Positions 1 to 11,110 of a stretch of 64,000 nucleotides of DNA are shown here, piece after piece (the stretch's first letter is position 1; the number at the start of each line of letters is the position of its first letter). The stretch is from Psococerastis gibbosa (taxonomy: Eukaryota; Arthropoda; Insecta; Psocodea; Psocidae): the NCBI GenBank assembly GCA_963971405.1, contig OZ020486.1, positions 9,881,419 through 9,945,418 on the forward strand, in the 5' to 3' direction. The notes below the pieces were generated by a model that saw nothing but the letters and a program-made list of their open reading frames with translations, had not been told where the DNA came from and ran no database searches. Both the position numbers and the translations under genes were made by a program.

Positions 1-30
1 TTATAAATAAATGGAGTATCTATACAAACA

Positions 31-417
31 GCCGGCCGCCTTACCAAGTTGAATCCAGCGGAACAGAGCAGGTTCAAAGATGCAGATAACTTGGTCGTGT
101 GCACAGTGCCGGTAGGGAAACATAGTAGGACTTGTCCTGGTCACCTCCGAACTAATCGTGTGACATCACTGTGTTTCTCAAGTGGTTCGGAATCCACTAT
201 AATCAGGAGGTCCACCCTGTCAGTCAACTCCCCGTTCCCCGAGGTGAAAGAGTCTGCCCTTAGGGTGCCTCAAGTTAACAAACAGACTCACTCCCCCCGC
301 CAGGCTGACAGGGTTGCTTAGAGCAATAAATGCTGAAAGCAGGCGTTAGAAACAAACACTATAATCAGGAGGTCCTCTGTCAGGGCCCACACCGTGGCCT
401 GGGACTACTACTACTAC
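31..417 (+). mobile_element. SINE-B copy 1, probably 5S-rRNA-derived, with 13-bp target-site duplication
   Basis: A 387-bp element lies between two copies of the 13-mer atctatacaaaca (18-30 and 418-430), as expected for a LINE-mobilised retroposon. The head (about 31-120) resembles 5S rRNA: a start like GCC..CGGCC.TACC, then GTTGAAT, then a GG(T)AGT..GGGAAC stretch near 87-120. The body carries the blocks tcctggtcacctccg, ggttcggaatccactataa and gtcagtcaactcccc, which recur at 13351, 22137, 33750 and 50962. The 3' end is a short (CTA)n tail. There is no protein-coding content; the 90-codon open frame inside it is incidental. The repeat identity is firm. The 5S origin is inferred from partial matches and needs an alignment. 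Confidence 0.75.
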
Positions 418-430
418 ATCTATACAAACA

Positions 431-2539
431 AGTCGGCTACATATTGTCCTAATTTTTTCGCGCCTCCATGTACATAAGTATATTATACATATTTTACTCA
501 TCATCATTATTTATCAATCACATATTTTTAGCTGTATCTAACCCTTGAGTGATTTTATGCTGCCAGCCTGTTATAGCCAATGTAATTTTTTCTACATGAC
601 AGCGAAGAAAAGTTCAGGGGGTCGACTATTATGATGGTTACTCCCATCCAAGACCTTCCAAAAAAGATTTTCTTCAGTAAATGAGCCGAAAATAACTTAA
701 TAACATGGCTTAAGAGTCAGCAATATGCATTTTCCTCTTGCAGCTTGCTGCTTGCCACAATATCTCAAAGCATAAAAGTGTTGAAGACTTGTTTGGTCTA
801 GTTAGATAGAATAATCGCTGACCCAGGTTAGTTAGCCCGGTGCCTTAACGCCGACAACTCATATATAATACAGTATGTCTCAAAAACAAACATTTCAAGG
901 CTATTATTACAGGTGTGGCAAAAACACTTGACTCAATCCGGATGAAAGGTATAGCCACTAGTTCGACGTCAAGCCTAAAAAACCGGGCTGCACAATAGGC
1001 TTTAAATAGAAGGCAACCGTACGAGTTAGCGTAAATCTGACCTTGAGAGACTGACATACGGGCGGGGCACATACCTTATGTCTAAGGTACGTACCCGGAC
1101 AGGCACAAATACACTACCGGAAATGGACATTTGGTTTTCGCGATATTTAAAAAAAGTCTTCTTGCAACGGTTATAGACACTTAGATCCCCGTGTAGGAGG
1201 TAAGGAAGGTTGTAATTACAATAATTATGGCAACCAAATCGTAAACTCTAGGTCTATAGGGGTATAGGGGTATCTACCACTCGTTTTGAACCGGAGCAAC
1301 TGTACACGTATATGTCAACTTAAATTAAACCACAATACGTCTCTTCAATTTGCTGATGCAAAAACATTGCCCTAAATTTACCGATACGCAGTATGTCTCA
1401 TAATTTGCCATTCTTCCATTCTAGAAGATACATAATAATCATACCGTATGCTTTTGAGTAGGGAAAGTCATGAAAGGTAGTCCCAGATTTATAGGCATAT
1501 ACCGTATACCTAGAGGCTCCAGCAAATCTAGAAATTTTCGAAAGAGGGGGAAAACTGAAAGTCCAGGAGCAAAAATTCCCGAGGACAACAGGGGAGGGTC
1601 TTGGGGGGGGGGGGGTGCAATATAAGCATGTCGCCTCTTTAATTATACTATTGTAATAATGCAAGATTGTAATTTTATTAAATATACCTATAAGGCTATA
1701 ATGTACCTACCTTTTTACATTTCATGCTCTTTTAACTAATTAATTTGTAATTTAAAGGCATTTTTGAGGTCCCTGGCCATCTAACTAGCTTGATTTCGAC
1801 TGTATTGGGCTTATGGCGACCACCACTGGCTGAGACTTTTCCAACCAGCTAGCCTGGTCTTACTGTTTTGGAGATATTCAAAAAAAACATACAGGCCCAC
1901 GGCGATACACAAATAATCGCTCCCATAAAGAAATAAAAATAAAATAAATAAATAAAATTAAAAATTTTCAGATTTACAACTAAGAAATTTCCTTGGAAAA
2001 TCCAAATAACACAACATATTGCTGACTCCAGCAGCAAAAACAGTGGCTATACCATAAATTTATTGGCAATACAAGTCGGCTATCTATACCTGTTTATTAT
2101 ATAGTAGCTTACCCAGCTGTATATCATCCTCGAGCTATCCGCAGAGAGGCTAATCTACAGTTAGACAGCCATAATACCGTAATTATTAATTATAATACTA
2201 AATTTATTTGTTAGGTAAGTACCGCGTGCTGATATACTTGACAACTAAACAACTTGTATTGCAAATGATAATTACTTATTTTTACAATAAAGTACTGTAA
2301 TGTAGAATGTCATTATTTCTGTCTACGCCCCATACCGGTCATACCGTGCTGCGTTCTTTCACCTTTGAACTTGCAAGAGATGGTAGGGCCTACTGAACAT
2401 TTTACAACTGAGGTAGGCATATACTGTAGTTATATGTTCATCTATTTTACGGTCACAGTATGCGCCCTAATGGTACGCTCTATATTCTATACATGTAGTA
2501 TATAATCACATTATTGGTTAATCTCTCGCTACCAGCAGC
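431..2539. other. AT-rich DNA with no recognisable gene
   Basis: About 2.1 kb of AT-rich sequence. I see no conserved protein motif, splice-flanked open frame or known repeat. Short open frames on the minus strand have no coding signature. A 13-bp G run is at 1603-1615, and a short hairpin (taccttatg...taaggta) lies near 1072-1090. Confidence 0.5.
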
Positions 2540-2870
2540 CCGATCATGGCGATTTGGGAATATTATACAATAATACCTGGGTTTACAGTAGTAAGGTGTC
2601 AATATTCAAATCAATAAATTATTAGAATACAAGAAAATGATTAAATTTTCTAATAATTTAAGGGAATACTAATAAATATTAAAATTGACAGGTAGAATTT
2701 TGAAATATTATAAGTATTTTAATTTATGTGTCTACATCTAAGGGAGAAAAAATTGAAAACCCACCAAAAAAAAATATTAATTTATCACTTTTAATTTCCC
2801 ACGCACTCATTTGTTTAAAACAATTGAATAAATCCCGGTATTATAATAATCCCAAATCGCCATGACCGGA
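2540..2870. mobile_element. Foldback (MITE-like) element with about 45-bp inverted ends
   Basis: The left end (tcatggcgatttggga near 2543) and the right end (tcccaaatcgccatgacc near 2850) are inverted copies. The match continues inward through a TTATA...AATACC.GG.TTTA stretch with several mismatches. The interior is AT-rich and has no open frame of note. The superfamily is unassigned because no clean target duplication was seen. The ends have diverged, so the insertion is old. Confidence 0.5.
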
Positions 2871-2950
2871 GGTTTAACACCGATCGTCTTCTAACACTCT
2901 CCGAGAAAGATAGCACGCTTGTAGGCCCTCCAAGTAAAATAAATAAATAT

Positions 2951-3143
2951 TGACTTTTTGTTCCATTACTAAGCCAACCTAGCGGAGTTACGGCTATAAA
3001 GCTCTCTCTTACACTCATCTAGGATGACCCGGGACCACGTGCTTCACATGCCCTCCGAAGCACGGCCAGAAAATGTAGCAAGTGTGGGACTCGAACCAAC
3101 AACCTTTCGGGTGAATTCGGAGTGTGTACCACTACATGTCCTG
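2951..3143 (-). mobile_element. SINE-A copy 1 (tRNA-derived)
   Basis: Read on the minus strand this is the window's commonest SINE: a tRNA-like head with an A-box-like TAG.GTAGTGG and a B-box GGTTCGAGTCC, then a body with cttcggagggcatgt, gcggtcccggg, gagtgtaag, cctaactccgctaggttgg and a tail tagtaatagaac. This copy is nearly full length. Seven further full or partial copies are listed below. Confidence 0.85.
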
Positions 3144-4204
3144 ACCAATACTCCTCAAGATTTTGATGTCACTAACACCATTCCGCAATAGCATATTGCA
3201 CTTGATTTTGTTAAGATCCTCAGGCAGCTCCCACCAGACACCAACGACCTTTCGGGTGAAAGTCAAATCTCTTACAACTACCTTTAATACCTACTCTATT
3301 AGCCTGTCTAAAAATAGTTCCGCGAAACAGTGTAATGCACTGTATACATGTGCCTACGCAACAAACGTATGAAATTATATATTGTGACCATAAAAGACAA
3401 TAGATAAAAATGTATGTACATAAGCGACGACAGTTGTCGGTTAATGGCCGTCCGCTTGCTTGGCTACCGCCGCGAAACGGATGTTGCGTCAATAACCCGC
3501 ATTAACAATAATTAAACATGCAGGATCTCGCTAATAAACATTGTAGCTATGGAGACAATAGTTCATAGCACTTGTATATCACTCAACCAGCAAGCGTAGC
3601 ATGAGATGAACAGAATAACTTAACCGGGGTCCAAAATCTACGGAGCCGTTGGCATTGGACAAGGGACCTATGGCCATATAGACCTGGGTCCATAAAAAGT
3701 CTTTCAAAATAAAAATACCCATACTCAATCAAATCGATACGAACCCGGCAGTGGTAATATTGTCGCCCGAAGAAAATTTAGGGATTCTGAAAATAGTGAC
3801 TCACTAATCACTAATCATACTGTACATTATTGAATGCTAATATGTAATATATTCGGGGAAGAAACCGTATTATGAATTAGGTAAATTGTGGACAGTAGCA
3901 GTGGGGGCGCGGTTCAGGTAACTGGATGGAATGTTAGCAAGGCCGCCAGACACGCGCCTGGACTAGCCTGAAAATCCCGCGGCGTGCGTCACTACCATCC
4001 GGATGCAGGTATGATTGGTGTGAATCAATCATTTCCAGATTAATTAATGCGCATTAGGTCACAGTAAGGGTTTGCACAAGTCATTAAAGAATAATTTATT
4101 ATTAACTATAATCATTAACTAGAAAAACTATCTTATACAATAACTAATTTAATGACCCTCCGGGTGTGTGCTTTGTGACTGTGAAAACATCATCTGAAAA
4201 AAAT
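3144..4204. other. Unassigned DNA with a SINE-A scrap
   Basis: About 1 kb with no recognisable gene. Around 3238-3270 a short stretch (accaacgacctttcgggtga) matches the tRNA-like head of SINE-A on the minus strand and is probably a remnant. A GC-richer patch at about 3890-4015 shows no coding signature. Confidence 0.4.
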
Positions 4205-4403
4205 TGACTTTTTTGTTCTATTACTAAGTCAACCTAGCGGAGTTTTTTATTTTTTATATTTTATTATCTTAAACTCAAATAGGAAGGCCCGGGACCGCCT
4301 GCTTTACATGCCCTCCGAAGCATTACCAGAAAATTTAGCAAGTGTGGGACTGTAACCAACAACCTTTCGGGTGAAAGTCGGAGTCTGTACCACTACTCTA
4401 CAT
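4205..4403 (-). mobile_element. SINE-A copy 2 (tRNA-derived)
   Basis: Minus-strand SINE-A of near full length. Its B-box region reads GGTTACAGTCC instead of GGTTCGAGTCC. An AT-rich stretch (about 4244-4272) replaces part of the body between the 'ccgctagg' and 'gagtttaag' blocks. The head ends at the usual tagagtagtgg block. Confidence 0.8.
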
Positions 4404-5069
4404 TTTGATATATACTCAATACCAGCTTTGATAGTGACAGTTATGCAAGACGTGGGAAGTGAGCTGATTTTTAGTATTTCCTGTCAATTCCAAAGCCTTC
4501 CACAATCGTATCCTATAGTTGAAAAAGGACCACAACTCTTAGTTAAATATCTTAGTGAATGTTTCCTACTATAGGTTTCTTGGTCCAGAATTCACCTGTT
4601 ACAATGTATCAATGGTAAGCGTCCAAGCCTCAATTACCCCTTTCATGCAGCCGGAGTAAATTGGCATCAGGGACATGTAGCACCATGACAACGTCCAATC
4701 AAAGGAGTTATCGGCATGCAATAGGGCAAAATAAAATTTGCTACTAGACCCAAATAAAAAAAGCCCAGCACGGGGCCCAGCAGCAGAAAAATGACACAAA
4801 ATTGAAGTTCAAGACGAATTTGTATTTCACTTATTTAAATGTCAGGCCTGAGGGCAGCTCCCATCAAATGTAGAATTTCTTATATGGCATGTGGAATCCG
4901 AAAGACTCAGTTTTCCCACAAAATGCTTCTTTAAGTTAATGTTCTATCCGTTTCCCAATGCTTCCATAAAGTAAGAGGCATGCAGCTTGCCAATCAGATC
5001 ATGCGGCCAGTCAATAAAAATATTGGGTGTTGGTGTATTGTTTAATTTCTCTATGGCTACATGTATAGC
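4404..5069. other. Unassigned DNA upstream of the copia element
   Basis: About 670 bp with no recognised gene or repeat. It is the pre-insertion flank of the copia element; the 5-bp target catcg begins at 5070. Confidence 0.4.
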
Positions 5070-5074
5070 CATCG

Positions 5075-5257
5075 TTTTGTATTATTAGATATTTGGCGGT
5101 ATATTGTGTTGGTAAAAAGTAACACGGTTGCCAACATTGGGGTTTTCTAATGTTAATGTGACGGGCGTGAAGCCAATACTTTTTTTGTATTAATAAATAA
5201 ATGGAACGTACAATTACGTAAAGGTGTTTTTTATAATAAAGATAGGATCCCATAAAA
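5075..5257 (+). repeat. 5' LTR of the copia element
   Basis: 183 bp, beginning ttttgtattattag and ending ggatcccataaaa. It matches 8341-8523 base for base by eye. The exact left boundary is uncertain by a few bases because the target flank also continues with tttt. Confidence 0.9.
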
Positions 5258-5272
5258 GGTTATGGGCCCAGT
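5258..5272 (+). promoter_or_regulatory. Copia primer-binding site
   Basis: The sequence ggttatgggcccagt abuts the 5' LTR. It agrees with the primer-binding site I recall for Drosophila copia, which is primed by an internal fragment of initiator methionine tRNA. This supports both the clade and the LTR boundary. Confidence 0.75.
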
Positions 5273-5415
5273 GCGACGAATGTGACACTTGTGAAAAGCG
5301 TCAAAAATTAAAAAGAAAAGTGGTGAGTAAATCACAAAAAAAAAACACAAAATGGCCGACTCCGGCTTTTCAGTCAAATTAACAGGGAATAATTATGAGA
5401 AATGGAAATTCGTAC

Positions 5416-5448
<33 letters not shown>

Positions 5449-5935
5449 CAGTGCGAAACTGAATATAGAAGGTGAAGGTGATATTGAGATAAGGAAGCTC
5501 GTAAATAATAAATGGGAAAATGGAATTTTAAAGAACGTCCTATTCGTTCCTGGGCTAAAAAGGAACTTAGTGTCTGAAGGAGAAATGACTGCAAAAGGCC
5601 TGGAAATCGTGAAGAGAGGGAAAACTATTGAAATCATGAAAAATAAAAAAGTAATAGCAAGTGGAACAAGAGATGATACAAATCTGTATCAGCTATTTTT
5701 TAAGACAGTAATAAATGATGTCGCATGCGCTAATGCTGAAGAAACTAAATCAAGTATGAAACTATGGCATGAAAGGCTTGGGCATATAAATATTGAGTAT
5801 TTAAAGAGACATATGGCCCAAAACAATGTGAAAATGGAAAAAGAAGATTTCTTTTGTGAGCCATGGGTATTGGCAAAGCAAAGTAAAGCAAGTTTTAAGA
5901 AATCAGAAAGAATAAAACCTTAAGGTCCAGGACAG

Positions 5936-8284
5936 TTGATTTATACAGACATATGTGGACCAATGACATGTGAATCTGTTGGTAAAGTGAAATATATAAT
6001 TCTGTTCAAGGATGGAGCTACAGCGTACAGAAAAGTTTACTTTGTGAGTAATAAAAGTTGTTTTATTGATTGTCTGAAGAAGTTTGACATGCTTTTAGTG
6101 AATAAATTTGGGCGTCATTTACAAGTGCTACATTCAGACAATGGGACAGAAATCAGAAGTCAAATAGTTGACAAATATCTTGAAGAGATTGGCGCAGAAA
6201 GGGAATTAACAGCACCCTATACACCGGAACAAAATGCACGCTGTGAACGCGAATTCCGGACAATAATGGAAGCTGCCAGAGCCATGATGTTGGGCAAAAA
6301 TATACGTAAAGAACTGTGGGCAGAAGCTGTGAATAATGCAGTGTACATTCTAAATCGTACGCCAAACTCGCAAGTAGACATGACTCCATATGAACACTGG
6401 ACTGGGCAGAAAGCGAAACTAGATCATGTAAGAACATTCGGGTGTGATGCATACAAGATGAAACAAAAACATGAAAGAGACAAGTTAGACGCGAAATCTG
6501 AAAAACTAATTTTTGTTGGTTGCGACGAGAAAACGAATAATTACAGACTATATGATGAAAAATGTCGCAAAGTAGTGATCACAAGGAATGTTATATTCAA
6601 TGAGAAAGGAAGTGAATATTCAAATGCCAAAGAAAGCGATGAGAACGTGAATAATTATGTATTTGATCCAGAAATTGATGAGAACTCAGAAGATAATGAT
6701 ATTCAAGAATTACGTGAAGAAGATGAACTTCCAAAAAGAGGGACAAGGCAAAGAAGACAGCCAGCTTATTTGTCAAACTATGAGACATACTGTATGTTAA
6801 ATGAATATGATCCTGTGTGTTATAGTGAAGCTATTCAAGATGATGATTGGAGGAAAGCAATCACTAAAGAACTGTCAGTGCATGAAAAAGCTAATACTTG
6901 GGAGAATGTGAACGAACTTCCAGCGGGCAAAAAGGCAATCGATACAAAGTGGGTGTTCAGAACGAAAGAAGGAGGTGAGAAGAAAGCTCGACTAGTAGCT
7001 AAAGGATTCCAAGAGAAATGCGAAGAAAATGTGTACGCACCTGTAGCGAGACTTGTTACGGTGAGAATGATATTATCACTAGCAGTGCAGAAGTCATGGC
7101 CTGTTATACAGCTAGACGTACCTTCTGCGTTTATTGCTGCTGAACTTAAGAACTCTGTGTACATTAAGAAACCGGATGGTGTTAAAGGTTCCGGAAACCA
7201 AATTTACAAGTTAAAGAAGGCATTATATGGGCTTAAAGAAGCTCCAAAGTGTTGGAACGAGACTTTCAGTATTTTCTTAGAAGAAGTTGGTTTTGTTCGC
7301 TCAAAGGCAGATGTATGCCTCTACATAAGAAATGGTGTTTATTTACTACTATGGGTTGATGACATAATATTAACAGGTGAAGAAGAAAAATTTGAACTGA
7401 TTGTTAAACAACTCGAACAAGAATTTAAAGTGAAAATTTTTGGCGAGATAAGAAATTTTCTTGGACTTCAAGTGCAAAGAAGTGGAAATGAGATGAAGAT
7501 TTGTCAGACAATTTTAATTGACAAGGTATTAAAGAAATTCAATATGGAAGACTGCAAAGAAATATCAATACCAATGGAATTTAATCTTCAATTCGCAGAA
7601 AATGAAGACATCTTAGAAAATGTGCCGTACAGACAGTTAATTGGAAGTTTAATGTACTTGTCAGTAAAATCACGACCTGACATTACATATGCGGTCTCAA
7701 CTTTAAGTAAGTTTCTTGACAAGCCTACCTCGACCACATGGAAGGCGGGGAAAAGAATTCTAAGATATCTAAAAGGAACAAGAGAAATGGGCATCGTGTT
7801 TACGAAGAAAGAAAAAGAAGACGAAGAAGAAATAGTGGGGTTCTCCGATGCAGACTGGGCGGGGAGCTCAGACCGAAAAAGAACTTCAGGCGGTGTGGTG
7901 TACTTTTACGGAAACGCTGTCTCCTGGGTTTCAAGGAAACAGCAATGTGTAGCCCTCTCAACGACAGAAGCTGAGTATGTTTCTGCGGCAGTGATGTGTT
8001 GTGAGTTACTTTTCATTATTCAAGCGGCCAATGATCTTGATAAAAATTTAAAAGCTTGCCTATATACAGATAATCAAGGAGCAATGAGTATTGCTGTTAA
8101 TGCAGAAAACAGTAAAAGGAGCAAACACATTGATATAAAGTATCATTTTATTAAAGACTTAGCTAAGAAAGAAATAGTTAACTTTAAATATGTTTGTTCA
8201 GAAGACAATGTGGCAGATATTTTTACAAAGGCATTGGCCAAACCAAAGTTTGAGAAATTTTGCTTCATGTTAAACTTGGGATAA
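5936..8284 (+). CDS. Copia integrase, reverse transcriptase and RNase H part
   Basis: A reading frame of 782 codons inside the copia element. Near its start is the integrase core: YTDICGPM opens the domain, with LHSDNGTE and the downstream AEAVNNAVYILNRTPN block. The middle is the copia reverse transcriptase: TKWVFRTKEGGEKKARLVAKG, then QLDVPSAF, KALYGLKEAPKCW and the active-site block LLLWVDDIIL. The C-terminal part is RNase H: GFSDADWAGSSDRKRTSG, then ALSTTEAEYVS, YTDNQGA and KHIDIKYHFIKD, ending in VADIFTKAL. These are textbook Ty1/copia signatures. It is a mobile-element relic, not a host gene. Confidence 0.93.
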   Translation: MIYTDICGPMTCESVGKVKYIILFKDGATAYRKVYFVSNKSCFIDCLKKFDMLLVNKFGRHLQVLHSDNGTEIRSQIVDKYLEEIGAERELTAPYTPEQNARCEREFRTIMEAARAMMLGKNIRKELWAEAVNNAVYILNRTPNSQVDMTPYEHWTGQKAKLDHVRTFGCDAYKMKQKHERDKLDAKSEKLIFVGCDEKTNNYRLYDEKCRKVVITRNVIFNEKGSEYSNAKESDENVNNYVFDPEIDENSEDNDIQELREEDELPKRGTRQRRQPAYLSNYETYCMLNEYDPVCYSEAIQDDDWRKAITKELSVHEKANTWENVNELPAGKKAIDTKWVFRTKEGGEKKARLVAKGFQEKCEENVYAPVARLVTVRMILSLAVQKSWPVIQLDVPSAFIAAELKNSVYIKKPDGVKGSGNQIYKLKKALYGLKEAPKCWNETFSIFLEEVGFVRSKADVCLYIRNGVYLLLWVDDIILTGEEEKFELIVKQLEQEFKVKIFGEIRNFLGLQVQRSGNEMKICQTILIDKVLKKFNMEDCKEISIPMEFNLQFAENEDILENVPYRQLIGSLMYLSVKSRPDITYAVSTLSKFLDKPTSTTWKAGKRILRYLKGTREMGIVFTKKEKEDEEEIVGFSDADWAGSSDRKRTSGGVVYFYGNAVSWVSRKQQCVALSTTEAEYVSAAVMCCELLFIIQAANDLDKNLKACLYTDNQGAMSIAVNAENSKRSKHIDIKYHFIKDLAKKEIVNFKYVCSEDNVADIFTKALAKPKFEKFCFMLNLG

Positions 8285-8340
8285 GTTTTTTTTACAATTT
8301 TCAACTTTTCATGATATGAAAACTTTTAATTGAGAGGGGG

Positions 8341-8523
8341 TTTTGTATTATTAGATATTTGGCGGTATATTGTGTTGGTAAAAAGTAACACGGTTGCCAA
8401 CATTGGGGTTTTCTAATGTTAATGTGACGGGCGTGAAGCCAATACTTTTTTTGTATTAATAAATAAATGGAACGTACAATTACGTAAAGGTGTTTTTTAT
8501 AATAAAGATAGGATCCCATAAAA
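8341..8523 (+). repeat. 3' LTR of the copia element
   Basis: 183 bp, indistinguishable from the 5' LTR, preceded by the purine tract gagaggggg and followed by the target repeat catcg at 8524-8528. Confidence 0.9.
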
Positions 8524-8528
8524 CATCG

Positions 8529-9031
8529 TTTTGCAACAGCATTATGTCAAAAACTGTGCCCCCTCAAGCCGGAGCGTGTGAGGGTGGCACATCAGCATAC
8601 AAGTCATATATTAACTCTTTTTTTTTAATTTACACATTCAAAGCAGACTGTGGTCATTGTTATAGTAATTTTAGTCTTCTATACGAAGGAGATACATTTA
8701 AAAAAAAAACTGTAGTATCCATTAGATTACACTAACTACCTAGACCTACTCACAGAAAAAAACTACGATTCTTGGGGACCCCTTAAGAAGCTAAGGTTAT
8801 GCCTACTAGCCACAATTCACAACACACATATCAAAACAACATTAAAGCATTGTCCCGTCAAATGCACATCTACGTCGACAACCGGATGTTTGGATTCCGA
8901 GAAATACCGCGGGAAAGCTACTGGAACGGGCGCTGACATTCAACAAATTCTGGACAAGGAAAAGGCGTGAGCCGCTCCAGCGAGGAGTGAGTTGTTTGCT
9001 GCAGACGGTACAGCAAGGCCAGGGTCATTGA
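8529..9031. other. Unassigned DNA
   Basis: About 500 bp without a recognised gene or repeat; short poly-T and poly-A tracts only. Confidence 0.4.
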
Positions 9032-9034
9032 TTA

Positions 9035-9417
9035 GGCGCCCATTCCATTGACCGGCTAGGGCTACTTCCAAAAACAGTGACGTGGTAGCAGACATTCAAG
9101 ACTTGGGTTGCGTTCCACCGATCTCGCATTGCAGAATGCAAATGGCATTGACGGAAATTAGAATTTTTCTTTTTATAGAAATCTATTAAAATGTTTGTAC
9201 TTACCATATCCCATGACGCCATTTTTTAATTTCAGTTTGTTTGTTTGTGATTTTACTGTATGATCATTGATCAATTTTAACTATGGCATAGAGGAAAATA
9301 AACATTTCCGTCAATTCTGCAATGCGAGGTCGGTGGAAACGCCACCTAAGTCTTGAATGTCTGCTACCACGTCACCGTTCTTGAAAATAGCCCTAGCCGG
9401 TTAATGGAATGGGCACC
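9035..9417 (-). mobile_element. MITE-C copy 1 (PIF/Harbinger-like), TTA target duplication
   Basis: 383 bp with long inverted ends: ggcgcccattccattgaccg on the left and the complementary ccggttaatggaatgggcacc on the right. The arms extend through gacgtggtagcagac and the matching gtctgctaccacgtc. It is flanked by TTA at 9032-9034 and 9418-9420; a 3-bp TWA duplication is typical of PIF/Harbinger. On the minus strand the interior carries a frame from 9222 beginning MASWDM and continuing TNILIDFYKKK before it runs into the other arm. The same peptide recurs in the other copies. It carries no transposase and is non-autonomous. Confidence 0.85.
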
Positions 9418-9420
9418 TTA

Positions 9421-10339
9421 GTAAATTAGTAAAATACAAAACTCGCCTACAAGACAGGAGTTTCTTCAGTCGCCTCACTACGTAACTTAATACTTGTGTT
9501 GAGTTCCGATGCGTCTCCAATCGCATGATGTATAGAGGTTCGCACAAGCACGCTACCACATTGCTACCGAAGCCAATATTGTGGGCCTGTCCTATATTTT
9601 ATTTATATTATTATAGTTTTTATGTAGAAAATGGCGTGGAGGTAGCAACGCCGAAATACTCAATGTTTTATAAAAGCGGAACGTCCACGATGGCTGGGAG
9701 ACTACATGTACGACGATTGTCGGGGGTGGGGGGGGGGGGGGCAGATCGCCCTCTGGCTAACAACTTCTTGCCGAGAGCATCTAGAGTCATCTATAGTGAC
9801 CTAATTTTATTCTAGTACATCGAAGAATACTAATACCAGTACATTTTAGATACAATAATTTGTCAGTTTTACATTTTCCGACACATGGTCGGTGTGGCCC
9901 TCAATATTAAACATAAATACTTTGGATAATTTAATAAAGAACGTAAATGGAAAAGCAATGGAAAATCATATAACACGATGAACCGTGAAAGTGAGTTAAT
10001 ATGTTATCAGTGAGATCGGTCAGTACACGCTGGGGGTCAAGGTTGGGTCAATTGGGAGTGTTATTATATTATTGTACCGAGAGTTCAAATCACGTATGTA
10101 ATTGCACTACCAGTGAGAGTAACACAATTCCATCATTTACTGTAACAAAAATCAACTTAAATCGAACAACCATTGGAAAATTATGGCAAGAGAAAGGGAA
10201 GAATGCAGGCCACCTTTCACTAACTTACTTTGAGTTTTCATCAGAATTTAGGCTTTGGGACAAATATCTAAGGGTGGCACCCATCAGCGTTGGTAAATCT
10301 ATGGAAATTGGAATCGAAAGAAAACCGCTATGGCCTGAT
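9421..10339. other. Unassigned DNA with a 14-bp G run
   Basis: No gene recognised. G14 is at 9728-9741. An open frame starting at 10001 runs into the LINE relic below and shows no domain of its own. Text near 9640-9715 (gccgaaat.ctcaatg.tttta, then gatggctggg) faintly resembles the LINE tail at 16931 but is too short to call. Confidence 0.35.
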
Positions 10340-11110
10340 TTTCTTAGTTTCTTACTACCTACCTGCCCTGCATGCTTATAATTATCTTGGGTATATTCCA
10401 AAACTGTGGAGACAAGTTAAAGTCAGGTTTATTGCAAAACTTGGCAAGAGGGATTATACACAACCGAAAGCTTTCCGTCCTATAAGCGGAAGCCAGGCTT
10501 CATTTCATTTATAGACAATGGAGCGAATCGTAGATTGGGACTTAAGACAACATATGCAAGGAAAATGCAACACGTTTTTAGGCCAGAAAACTCTACTGAA
10601 TATAAACCCTCCCTCGCTTAGCGTCCCTCGTCGAAAATGGTCTGGAAAATAAGCAGTCTTTTCCTTGCAGTTTCCTTGACGTAGAAGGGGCTTACAACAA
10701 TGTTACTTTCTAAGCAATTGAGGACACACTCAGGAGGTAAAATATCAGATGAATTAGAAGAATGCTGGCTCACACTGAGAATGATTATTACACAAAGGGG
10801 GTGCCTGCCAAGTGTTGCAAACGTCCAAAGGGGCTGTGCACAAGGTTGGATGTGTCTATGCCTGGTGCCATGTAATCGACCAATTATCTTCAACGACAAA
10901 TATCTTAAACGATACGATCTGAGATATTTGGCGCAAGCTTACTGTGATAGTGGTCACAGGAATGAACCAGACGGTTGTTTTCGCCTTAAGAAAACGAGCC
11001 CTACAAATCATCTGAAACTGCCAAGGTACTGGCACATCTGCCAAAAAAGAAAATTCCATGAATTCTGGAAGCATCAGAGAAGTTGTGTGAAACCAGCGGA
11101 CCATGATCCA
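10340..11110 (+). mobile_element. LINE reverse-transcriptase relic (Jockey/R1-like), heavily decayed
   Basis: Successive reverse-transcriptase motifs appear in order across frames. First comes LGYIPKLWRQVKVRFIAKLG with KAFRPIS (about 10390-10485), then TMERIVDWDLRQHMQGKCN (about 10518), then LDVEGAYNNVTF (about 10675-10710, the first catalytic Asp block, followed by a stop). Next is a degraded GCAQG block (about 10830) and a segment like ...TVIVVTGMNQTVVFALRKRA (about 10943-11000). The order matches Jockey-supergroup LINEs. At least four stops or frameshifts separate the motifs and the YADD box is not recognisable, so it is an old pseudogene. Neither 5' nor 3' end was located. Confidence 0.8.

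Larger units (their letters stand above)
5075..8523 (+). mobile_element. Ty1/copia LTR retrotransposon, young but not whole
   Basis: A 3449-bp element flanked by the 5-bp direct repeat catcg (5070-5074 and 8524-8528). It has two 183-bp LTRs (5075-5257 and 8341-8523), a copia-type primer-binding site directly after the 5' LTR, and a purine tract (gagaggggg, 8332-8340) before the 3' LTR. Parts in the order typical of Ty1/copia: a GAG-pre-integrase region (LWHERLGHI near 5762-5790), integrase core (about 5940-6450), reverse transcriptase (about 6930-7690) and RNase H (about 7830-8270). Integrase before reverse transcriptase is diagnostic for copia rather than gypsy. The LTRs show no difference by eye, so insertion was recent. 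The element is broken, with about two breaks, and looks unable to act alone. Confidence 0.93.

Noticed and set aside
9640-9720. Possible fragment of the NGEDI-type LINE
   Set aside because: Only about 45 bp resemble 16945-17000, with no tail or further block.
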